The position numbers were made by a program, and so were the translations under genes. The notes below the pieces were generated by a model. That model had not been told where the DNA came from and made no database searches. It saw nothing but the letters and a program-made list of their open reading frames with translations. 64,000 nt of DNA, taken from contig CAKAKS010000013.1 in assembly GCA_916700875.1 (NCBI GenBank), positions 12,789,596-12,853,595 on the forward strand, given 5' to 3'. Position 1 is the stretch's first letter, and each line of letters starts with the position of its first letter. Positions 48,301-60,300 of this stretch are shown piece by piece. The DNA comes from Sebastes aleutianus (Eukaryota; Chordata; Actinopteri; Perciformes; Sebastidae).

Positions 48301-51300
48301 AGCTAAAACGGAGCGTTTCAGACAGAGCATGAATACAGGCATATTCAGGCCGACAGTATGAGGATAATAAAGGGTTTTTTGACCATTACAGCATGTAAAC
48401 ATGTCCTATTAGAAACACAAAATACAAGTATGAACCTGAAAATGAGCAAGATATGGGACCTTTAAGCGATTATTTACATATGTGCAAATCCAAAATACAG
48501 ACTTTTATTTTTGGCCTAAATTAGACCAAAACAGATGAACCGAACACAGTCAAAATTTTAGTAACAGACTTTGGAATAAATTATGGCCACAGCTGGCTGA
48601 TTTAGGCAATAAAAAAAAATGTCTGGGGACATGTAATGCCAGATATGATCTTTATCAGCTGGAACAAAAGTTTCAAACTAGGTTTAACAGGAATGTAAAC
48701 TAGATGTAGAATAACTGTAAATGACACCAGTGGCCTCCTTCAGACGTCCATTCTTCTTCTTCTTCTTCCTCTGAGACTAAACGACACAAAGTCCTCAGCA
48801 GCAGCTGGGCCACTCATCTCCAGTATGAATGTGTGCTCTCATACCATGACGCTAATGCTGAACAACTGATTCATTTTTGCTCTTAATATAAAGGTTATTG
48901 TCACTCACATGAGCTGAGAGAAAATGAAGAGAGACAATTTAATAGACTTTTATCCGCAATTTGACAACGCTTTGTTACACCTCTCTCTCTCCTCATTGAG
49001 TGGAATAACCTGTTTTTAAGCACTGAAGCGAGCATTTCAGTATGCTTTTTGCCTTAACTGAATGAGCCAATTGAATGGAATTGATCGCTGATTTGCTGAT
49101 AATCTGTTTGATGAAAAGAAAAGATTGAATTGCTTTATCGGCGCATGCAAATGACCCTGACTGGCTTTGTATGCTGCCATCTTCTCTCCCTCTCTCTCTC
49201 CATCTCTCTCTACTCTCTCTTTCTCCATCCATCCATCCATCCATCCCTCCCTCCATGTCTCTGACCTTCCTTTTGCATGTTGTATCTGTCCAGGTGAAAA
49301 CAGCTGTGAAGGGGTTATTGACGCCGGAGAGGGAACGGGTGGGTAACTAACTTTTTCATCCACCAGCCGGAGTAATGACAGAATTTTGTAGTTATTCTAG
49401 ATTCTGGCAGTCCAGTCACTGGTGGATTCATAAAATACAATCCTGGCCAACAGGAAATGACATCATTAGATGGAAATAGAAAAAGTGCTACTCAGGGGTT
49501 TTGGCCCAACTTTATTCAGTTAGTCAGGTATTATTACATCCTGTCTTATCATGTGTTCACAATGCAAACAACTTGGCTGACAAGTCACTGTATTCTGGTT
49601 AAATTCAGCTGCAATTGAGTGCTCCAGGGATGTTGTTGTAGGCCGACCAGGAAGTTAGCATCGCCCTGGGTTCCCTCGACAAAAAAAATCAGGTTTTGGA
49701 TTATTGCAGAAAATAAGCTCTGTGGCAAACAAACGTTTGTGATACTGACACGTTTTGTTCAGCAAGATAATCTCCACAAATGAACACCACTTTTTTTTTT
49801 AAGCGTGAATGCAATCGGCAGAAGTAAAAAGCTAACGTTAGGCTATAAACGAACTACACCATGGTCGCATGAGCGCGAGTTTAGAAAAGACAGAAAGACA
49901 GACCGAGATTCCTTGCTTTTATTCTTTCAGACTAGTGGAAAGAAAACATCCAAAATACACATTTAGGTGTTTATTTTACTACTTTGTCAATTTGCGTCTG
50001 TAGATTTCTCCTCTAAATTCAACAAAAGTTAGCATTGGATAATGTCTCATTTGCATATTTTAAACATAACATTTCATAAAACTTGTAATACAAATACTAA
50101 TTGTCTTGATGTCAGTAATCAACTGAATTCTTTGATTGGAAAGAAGTTAAAGACTCAAAAACTATTTTTATTTTTTTTACAACAGAGCCAGCGAGAAGGG
50201 CAAGAAAAAAGGACAAAAAAACATAAATATAGGAACCTTTTTGTGACATATTAATTATGGTTATTTTTTTGACAGATAATAGTCTGTTCATTATATTAAG
50301 AAGCAGATACAGAACAACAGTTTTGTAGGGTTTTGTATATACAAAGACGCCGCATTGGACACTTCAGCCCATTGCAGCGATACGTCAACATGGGCGCCAT
50401 ATTGGACCTGGGCAAGACTGGCATGTAACCCTATACAAGTGAACGGGGGCGCTGCCGTTTTTCTGGATAAAAATCACTATAACGTGTACATTTCTAAACC
50501 CATTTCAACGAGTCGCTATTATATTAAAGGGTTTATGATCTACGAGGAGTAGAAAGATAACGTTTTGTCTCCAGTTACTTAGAATATCGATAGTTCAGCT
50601 ATAATCGCGATCGATTAGCTAACAATAAGGAATGTTAGCTAGCTCTTATCGGATGTTACAGAAGCAAACTTTTTGTAAAGATGTAACTTGAACAGTTGAT
50701 AATGTGTAAAATGCTTAAAGGAAAATGGGATATGATCGTACTAGTTTTTAATAATTGATTTAATCCCACAGTATCGAAGGACAGACCGCTGATCCATGAA
50801 CCGCAAGCAGTGACGTATTTAACAGTTTTTCACCAAAATCTTTAGGAAAAGAAAAAAAAATCATAACGTTAACTTAACGTTACTCCTCATAGATCATAAA
50901 CGTTTGAATATAAAATGACTCGTTGAAATCGTTGGAGAAATGTAGACTATGTAGTGCTTTTTATCCAGATAAACGGCAGCTCCTCCGTTCACTTGTATGT
51001 GTTTACGGGTCAGTCTTGCCCTGTCCAATATGGCGCCCACGTTCACGTACAATCCAGGTGTCTACACATATGTGTCTATGGATGTAACCTCTCTCAGAGC
51101 TTGTTTTTCTCTTCAAAGCTTCTTGTTCCTTTGAACTTCAAAATAAAAGTCCTTTAATGAATACTCATTCATAGACTTACTCAGAAATAAAGAGAGAAAC
51201 AAGAAAGTGGAGCAATCCAATTATGAATGAACATAAAAGATTCTGCTCTGACCATGTTCTGAAATCCACAACATCATAAAAAATACCATTTAAATACAGT

Positions 51301-54300
51301 AAACGCACTTCCTGTGACTAATGGAGCCGTTGTTTGCAGTGTGAACACGTGGAGAACGTGATGACGGAGAAAGAAAGATTGGTGTTTGTAGACAAATAGT
51401 TTAGGCTCAGCTGACCAGTAAGCAACGCTCTTGTGCAAGTGCTTGTGGGAAATGTAGTCTTTTGCGTTCTGAAAACAATTAGCTTGCTGCCAATCATTTT
51501 GTTCATGACGGAGCCGATGGAAGCCTCTCGCCTCCCTGCGTCTCCACTCTGGCCGAGTCAGTCGATGATTGACAGTCGGGTTTAATCCAAATATACGCAG
51601 AGATACACCACTGATACGTGTCACAGTTACTCTCCTCTTCCTCCAATCAAAGCTGCTGAAACCTGGCGCATGTTTCCAAGCCCTGCCTCTGCTAAGCGCT
51701 TTTAACCAGTGAGGGTTTTGGGGGCGGGGGGGTATATATATTGAAATAATAGAACTGATATTTAATTTACAGCTATTCTAATTTTTTAGTCGTCATGCTC
51801 TAATTTTTTGAACTGCCCTTCATTGTGATGCTACTAACGATATTCAACCAACAGCACATGTAATAATAATAATAATAATAACAATAATTATACTCAGATT
51901 AACCTATTTGGCATGAATGGAGGCGACAGACAATCAACGTTGCAAAGGACATTCACAAAATTTACTGACTAGTTAAAGAAATATTGTGTGATGTTCTCAT
52001 TATCATTGAACATGTACTAGGCATTTATTGTTATTTTGCTAGCTCTGATAGCTTAAAGGGATAGTTCGGGGGTTTTGAAGTGGGGTTGTATGAGGTACTT
52101 CTCCATAGTCAGTGTATTACCTACAGTAGATGACTGTCAGCACGTCTCAGGTTTGGAGAAACCGACAGGAGTACCAGCACAGCAGCAAAGTAATGTACTG
52201 CTGTGGACGGGGGCAGCAGCAAAAAAAAAATCGACATCAGTTTAAGTGTACTGTCCTGTTTACCTAGAAAAGCATAGAAAACGGCTTCAGTTCCCCATCA
52301 GAAACATTGACTGTATAGCTGTCTTATGGCCAGGTAAACCGGTGAAAATATTCTAAATATAGCGTACACTTAAACTGATACTGAATTTTTTAGTTGGGCT
52401 TTTCTTTTAGGTGTCTAAAATATGTTTTGCTGCTGCCCCCGTCCACATAGACCAAATGAAAATAGAACTATACTAATGTTTGTAAATGTTATTTGAACCA
52501 CATTTTGGTCAGACGTAGTAAGACAAGTGTGTAGTTATCTGTTAAATGGAATGAATAATTGCTGTATTCACTGTATATATGTGTGTTAAAGTATTTAAAG
52601 AGTGATTGCTAACCCATATGTGACTGCTACCAGGCCAAGTGCTACCTTGCACCATACCTGGTGAGGGAGGAGACCCCGGTTATCCCGGTGTACCCGGACG
52701 ACCAGGTAGGATTCAACAATTTTGTTTTGACAGTTTGCACTTCTTAAATGTGATGCACTAATTGATTCTGGCTGTTTTTTTCATCTCATTTTAAAAGATA
52801 TGTCATCGTGCTTCAAACGTTAAAATAAGATTTAGGTTTTTTTCTGCGCTGGAGCACATTATTGAGCTTTTCAACATTGTATTTTTATTATTTTTTTTTG
52901 TCAAAATGCAAGTTCTCTAAGGTTTTTCAGTCGTATTTTATGTTCTTAAAGGGACTGTGTGTAGGATTTCGGAGGATCTATCGCCACCGTAGAGGGGTGA
53001 ACGGAGGGGTACTCAGGTGGTTGCAATCTGCAACCACACCACTAGATGTCACCAAATCCTTCACACTGTCCCTTTAAGAATGGATTTGTTTCAATGTGTG
53101 CCACTTGAAACATATTGTAACTGTACAATAACATGGACTTCCATTTACTACTTTCTAATGATACACCTGTATCTTCTATAGATGCCCCTTTCTTCTACAC
53201 AGTTCTTCTATTTCTTATAAACAAACTGGAAACAGAAAACACTTCCTGTGTACCAGAGGATATTTAGAGCACCAAATATAAAAGCTTTTAAGAACTAGAT
53301 TCACGCCATAAAGTGCGTAACTGTCTTCACCTGTCAGGTCTAAAAGGGGAGCCAGGTTTCCCAGGAGACCCTGGACGTCCAGGGTTTGACGGTGCCAAAG
53401 GAGACAGAGGAGAACCCGGTTTCGGAGGCCAACCCGGACCACAAGGTAAACCTGCGTGGTCTCTGTACTGTTTGATATCCAGAGTTGGATCAATACTTCC
53501 TGTGACGAAGAGTAACTGACTGTTGATGAAGTTGATTCTGACTACTGTTTCCTCCGCCCCTCCTCCATCCATGCAGGTTTCCCTGGACCCAGAGGGGATC
53601 CTGGACTTCCAGGTCAACGAACACAGGATTTCGACGGAGGCAGGGGGCAGGATGGTGTTCCGGGTCGTCCTGGAGCCAAGGGCCAGCCCGGAGATGTACT
53701 GGGAGCCACACCCGGCGGCCCAGGACAGGACGGTCGACCAGGAATCCCCGGAGACAAGGGCGAGCCCGGGACGCCAGGAGGACCTGGATCACCTGGTGGG
53801 TCTGAGACAGAGAGACAGAAGAGAGAGACACATGCTATTCTCCTGGTTTCCACTAGTGCAGGGGTCAGCAACCTTTACTATCAAAAGAGCCATTTTAAGC
53901 AAAAAAAAATCTGTCTGGAGCCACAAAACATTTGAGCATTGTGATGAAGGTAACACAGTTTATAGTCTAAGTATAAAGTATATAAGTCTAATGCAGTGAG
54001 GGCCAAAGAGACAATGTACTACGTAGTATTAGGGTCACATTGAGGGAAAAAAAATTGAGATTTCCAGAATAAAGTCATAATATTACGAGAATAAAGTCAT
54101 AACTTAACGGGAAAAAAAAGTCGTAATATTATGAGAATAAAGTCATAGCTTTACTAGAAAAAAAGTCGTAATATTACGAGAATAAAGTCATAACTTTCCG
54201 AGAAAAAAATCATAATATTACAAGAATAAAGTCATAACTTAACGAGAAAAACAGTCGTAATATTACGAGAATAAAGTTATAACTTAACAAGAAAAACAGT

Positions 54301-57300
54301 CGTAATATTACGAGAATAAAGTTATAACTTAACGAGAATTTTTTTTTTGATATTACGAGAATAAAGTCATAACTTTACGAGGAAAAAAGTTGTAATATTA
54401 CGAGAATAAAGTCATAACTTTACGAGGAAAAAAGAAAACATGTAAAATTACTACTTTATAATATTATGACTTTATTATCATACTATTACGACTTTTTTTC
54501 TCGTAAACCTTTGGCTTTATTCTCAAAATCTCAGATATATTTTTTCTCCTCAATGTGGCCCTAGTACTCCGTCGTACCATAGACCTACAACAATGATAAA
54601 TATAAATGAAAATGTAAACAAAAAACAGTTATTCATTTCCATTTTAAAAAATCCACAGGGAGCCACTGGAGAGGGGCTAAAGAGCCGCATGTGGCTCCGT
54701 AGCTGCAGGTTGCTGACCCCTGCATTAGGGGCATCGCTGCTGTATTATGGAGCACAGCATATATATATATATATAAAATTATACTAATATATAATTTTTG
54801 TCATCAGAGCAACTTTTTGAAAGGGATGCACAAGGGTAAAATCAGGCATTACTGTTATTTAATACAGCGATTTTCAAAGTGGGGGCTAAAAAGATATATT
54901 AAAAAAATAATAAAATATAATTATTTTTAGTATTTATTATAATACATAACATATCAGAATCTTATTTGCCATGCCAAGTTTTTATTTATTTATTTATTCA
55001 TTCATTAATTAATTAATTTATTTTGCCGTTATTTGCCATTGTATAGTCAATGGATTTTTAAAGACATCTTGCAAAAGGGGGCCTCGGCATGGAAAAGTTT
55101 GGGAACCCCTGATTTAATCCACCCCATTTATATCACTAAAAGTTGGCTAATTAATTTCAACAGCACCACAAACTACATCCTCCAAAATGATCATAAATCA
55201 ACACCGTTTTTAAAACAGTTCAAACTGAACATTATGACTGTCAGGAAGGGAGGATTTATTGCAGGACTGTTAGGTGAGGTTAGGACTGTTAGGTGTACCT
55301 AATAAACTGGCAGCTGAGTGTACTGAGTAGTAGTAGTGGTGCTAGTAGTGGTACTGGTAGCAGAAGTACAGCAGCAGTAATATCTGTAATCCTTCCTCTG
55401 TCAGGTGGTGATGGACGTTTCGGTGTTCCTGGACTGAAGGGAGAGCGCGGCTTCGACGGTATTCCCGGTATTCCCGGCCTTCCCGGCCTTCCCAGTGGGC
55501 CGACTTTTAGCCTTCCCGGTCCACCTGGAGATCCTGGCAGCAGCGGACCAAGCGGACAACCAGGTGAGGGAAAAAGATTCAGCAAACCGTCTCCATGTTT
55601 CACCAGACTTCTGTTTCATTTAGTAGACGTTTTAGACTTTGAATGTGTCTAAATAGAGTTGATTTATAGTAAAAGAAGAAAGCATGTTTAGGTTTGATCT
55701 TGTCTTCCACTCCTCATCCCTTTACTTTGACCTTTTTTCACTGTATGTCTTCCACAATCCTCCATTTATGAATGCCTGTTTTTGTTCCTGTTGTTTATTT
55801 AAACTCTGCATCACCCAAAAGAATGTCTTCTTCTCCTGTTTTGTGTTTCTCTTTGTCCCGTGTTTCTTCCTCCTTTCCTCCCCTCCTTCCTACACACCAC
55901 CACCATTATCTCCATCCATCCTCTCATCCCTCCATCCTTTTCTTGGTGTTGGGTCATTCGTTATAGGCTGCCAAGGTGAGATACTCTCTCCCCCATCCAT
56001 CCATCCATCCATACTTTGCTTCCATCCCTCCATCCTCCTGCTATTCATGCATTAAAACAAATGCTTTAACTGCGATGTTCCTCAAAGTGTCTCTGCTCTC
56101 CATTTCTCACCTGTGCAGCAAAAAGATGTCCATCTCCATAATGGGATTCATTTCAGTGGGGTGTGACAGTATTCTTCTCAAAACAAATGAATGCATTTTT
56201 TACAATGAAAATGAAAAGCAAAATTTTGTTTTTCTGAAATTAAGTGAAAGATTAAGTTATTATCTGGAAGCGTTAAGTTCATTTATACTATTATGAAGGT
56301 GGTTATCAACTCGGTAAATCAACCCAGGGTTTCTCCATCTGGTTATGAGCGAGTTCACATGAACGGGGAGGTGTTTGCAGCATCTGACCAATCGCAGACA
56401 TGGACAAGTCTACAGACTTCAGACAGACAGACAGAGAGACACATTTTACAAAGGAAGAGTAAACTATATTAGACAAATAGGAAGAAGTTAAACACTTAAT
56501 CCAGATTAAAAGTAACACAGTTGAAGCTGCCAGATGCAGGAAGGACAGCTGGTGAAAGAACTGTGATGTGTGAATGATTAAATTAACAGACTTATTAATT
56601 TAACGGAACACTCAAAAGTCAGATATGGTCGTCTAGATATAAACAGTTTTTAGATGTGTTAAGGTAAATAGGTTACACTTCATTATGCCCATTATGATAC
56701 ATAGGGCGATTGTAACTACTTCAGCCTTCTTTCAGCCGCGTCCCCGTCTCTGGCGGTGTGAAACCAACTCATGACCAAGTAAAAAAATTAATATAAAAAC
56801 ATAATTCAAAGCGGTAAACACCCACAGCATAAATCCAGCTGTCCTTCCTGCATCTGTCAGTTTAAACTGTGTTGTTTTTAGTCTGGATTATGACTGTAAC
56901 TTCTTCATCTGTCAGTTTAAACTGTGTTGTTTTTAGTCTGGATTATGACTGTAACTTCTTCATATGTGTGTAATATTACCATACGATCACCACACAGAGC
57001 TCTGATTGGTCAGTAGACGGTGCTTTTATACGAGTTGATCTCTTATCTGGAACATAACCTGCTCCGGAGCAGGTCAGGTGTTCAGCATCAGTTACCATGG
57101 TGATCTACCCCGGTAAGAAGTGATCCACCTTCGTGGGACGGAAAACCCTGAAGGGTTAACCCTGAAGTTACATCGCTAACGCCAAATCCTGCTTCGTAGT
57201 ACAGACCTCTGGTGTCTTACAGGTTTAATTTTCATATATATGAATGGAATGAACTCTTAAACCTTGGAAAGAATGTTGAGCTTATAACATATCCTCATTT

Positions 57301-60300
57301 CTTAGAGATAAAATAATGTTGCTTCCACCTCTCCTGCAACTAAACTGAACGTAAACAAGGCAGAATATATCCGGTTCTTATCCGAGTTGCGGTTAAACAT
57401 TCTCTATGATTGTCTCTTTTCCAATTGCAACGCATTCTCAGTCAAAAACTGAGGAAATGAATACATCACACCCAACTGAAGGACAGCCGATGAAACAAAA
57501 AATACAACCTTAGAGCTGGATTTATGGTCCGAACACTGCGGGTTTGAGATGGACATTTTTAGCTGCAAGAGATTCAGAAACAGAAAGTTCTCAAGAAATG
57601 TGACATATTTGGTTTTATTTTTGCAGCCGGTACTAACCCTCATAGTTCAAGTACATCTTGAAATGTACTGCAATAGGGCTTGTGTGACGACTAAAGTTTT
57701 GGGGCTCAAATGCTATTTAACAATGCTTCATTGAACGTAGAGGCATTTTCTAAACTCTTAAAAGAAAAAAAGGACTTTTAATCTTCAACTCATCTCTGCG
57801 TTGTCCCGGATTTGTGACAAATTAGACAAATGTCCATGTAGCTGCATGGATGTGTTGAAAATGGGTTCTCTTTTTAAGAGTGTAAACAGCAGTAGTAGTA
57901 GTATGCTATCCTGTAGAACAAACAGGCTAATTCAGTCTGGAATTGCACTTGAGTTTCTATATTTCAATGAAATATTTTACAGATTTGATCCAGCAAATGT
58001 TTCAACATTTTAAATCCCTACATGTGTATCTGGAATTAGCCACAACATACATTGATATGTATCAATAACTAAGTGCAATTGCAGCCTAACAAAAGGCAAT
58101 GAAACCATGTAATGTGTGTTTACATTGTTGTTTAAGCTTTTGCCAAATTGTGCGTGTGCAGAATAGAAATAATTGATGAATTTCTATATTTATTAATAAA
58201 CGTGTGTTGGAGGTAAGTTAATTCTTCTTATAAAAAGAAAGGTAAGTTCATATTTGTTGGCTTTCAGAGAGTTTACTTCGATATATATTGATTCGGTAAC
58301 ACTTTATAATAACCATAATTTATAAATGGTAAATTGATAGCTAATGTTAAAGGGACTGTTTGTAAGAATCAGAAATTGCATGTTAACAGTGACACCTGTG
58401 GCCGTTAAGTCAACGAAAGTCAGCGTCCTGTTGCTCGCGCTCGCGCTTGTGTTCGCTCTACATAGATATGAACGAGCATCGATCAAAACAGTGAGGCGAC
58501 ACACGTCAGCTAAAACCACAATATCACTCTATATCTCACCTGCTTAGCAGTAATGTTAGCTGACCAGACGAAGGTCTCTCCATGAATCAATGCTGATCCT
58601 AGTGTTGGCTTTTCCTGCCTCAGTCTCCCGACCGCGGCCGGAGGGAACAGGGGAGACACCGGAGTTTTGGTCGGAGACGATAACGTTTCTCTGTGCGGAG
58701 CCCCGTCACTTCACAAGACACGGGAAACCTCTGTTGGTCTGGAGGAGCTGCAGCAGTTATTTCTGCACAAATGTCCACTGTACATTCACTAGATATTCTC
58801 AGAGCTAAACTAACTCTTCTGCAATGTGGAGTGAAAGAGCAAGAACGAGCGCGGTGTGTGTGTTAAGGCAGGCAGAGGAGCAGAGTACAGCAGAGACTCT
58901 GGCCCTGGAGACCAAAGCTACGGTCTCCCCCGCGTCCTCCGACCGCGGCCAACACTGTTTAACAGACGGGCTTCACTAGATACAACCAAGAGGTTTTGGT
59001 GCTTCACTGTAGTTTGTGTTGGAGTCTGAGTCTGAACAGCGTAGCTACACGCGAGCGTGCATGGGCACCGACCCGCAATGATTTATACGTGTAAGAAGTT
59101 ACAAACAGTCCCTTTAACAGTTATTTTACTGTCATGAAATGATAATTAATGATATTATTAGTAAGGCTATAATTTTCATTAGTTTGTGTAATTTGTAAAA
59201 ACATCTATAAACATTACATAGATGGATGGACCAGAAACTAATTATTAACCTTTGACAAAGCATTACTATCTATCTAAATTAGGTTTATAGATGCTTTACA
59301 AACCAGTCATTAACAATTAAGAAATTGTTACTAATATCTGGTCCATCTATCTTAATATTTATAGATATGGACAAACAATATCTTAAAGGTTCAAACAAAT
59401 CATTTGGTAATCACTAACAAATACTTAATAAAGTATATAAAATGTTATAGTAATAATTATAATAATAATAACTGTTAATAAATAATTAACTAATGTAATC
59501 AGAATTTGATTGTTAACGTCTCTCATCAGCTGATACAATATAGAATTTTTTATTTCATATTACACAAACTAATGAATAAAATAACAGAAAATATAACATT
59601 ATTAATAATGAGTTAATATGATTAATTATCATTTCATTGTTTGTTAACAGTAAAATAACTATTAATTCAGTTTCAATTCACCATTTATTAATGATGGTTG
59701 TTATAAAGTGTTACCGATGGTTATTATGAAGTGTTATTAATGTCAGTTATGACCAGTGTCTGACTCTCCGTATTTCTTTTGCGCTTCTCTCCATCCGTCA
59801 TCGTCATCTGTCCACCGCCAGGTTTCCCTGGGCGGAAGGGAGACAGAGGAGACCCGGGTTTCCCAGGGCCTGCTGGAATGAAAGGGACCCCAGGACTGCC
59901 CGGCATCTCTGGATCATCAGGGCCCAGGGGACCCCCCGGACCCCCGGGACCAGGAACTAGAGAGGGAATCCCAGGAATACCAGGAAGGAAGGGTAAGCTG
60001 GAGCTGCTGTTTAACATCCCAGGTGATGTTGTTCTTACTTACAGCGACAACAACATTATGATTCTCTGTGTCTTTCCACAGGTGAAAGCGGTTTTCCTGG
60101 ACTGATGGGTTTCCCTGGACTACCAGGTCGTCCTGGAAACCCAGGGTTTAGTGGAGGCAAAGGAGCGCCTGGAGGGCCTGGAAGAGATGGACTCCCCGGC
60201 GGTCCCGGATACTCCGGACAGAAAGGTAGAGTGTCCTAAACAGGAATGAAGACGATGACGACGAGATATTTTGGCTCAACTAGATGGACTGAAATGTTCA

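Noticed and set aside
53327..53871. Minus-strand ORFs opposite exons 23-25 reading as Gly/Pro-rich peptide
   Set aside because: GGN and CCN codons are complementary, so the antisense of a collagen exon also looks collagen-like; splice sites and phases support only the + strand.
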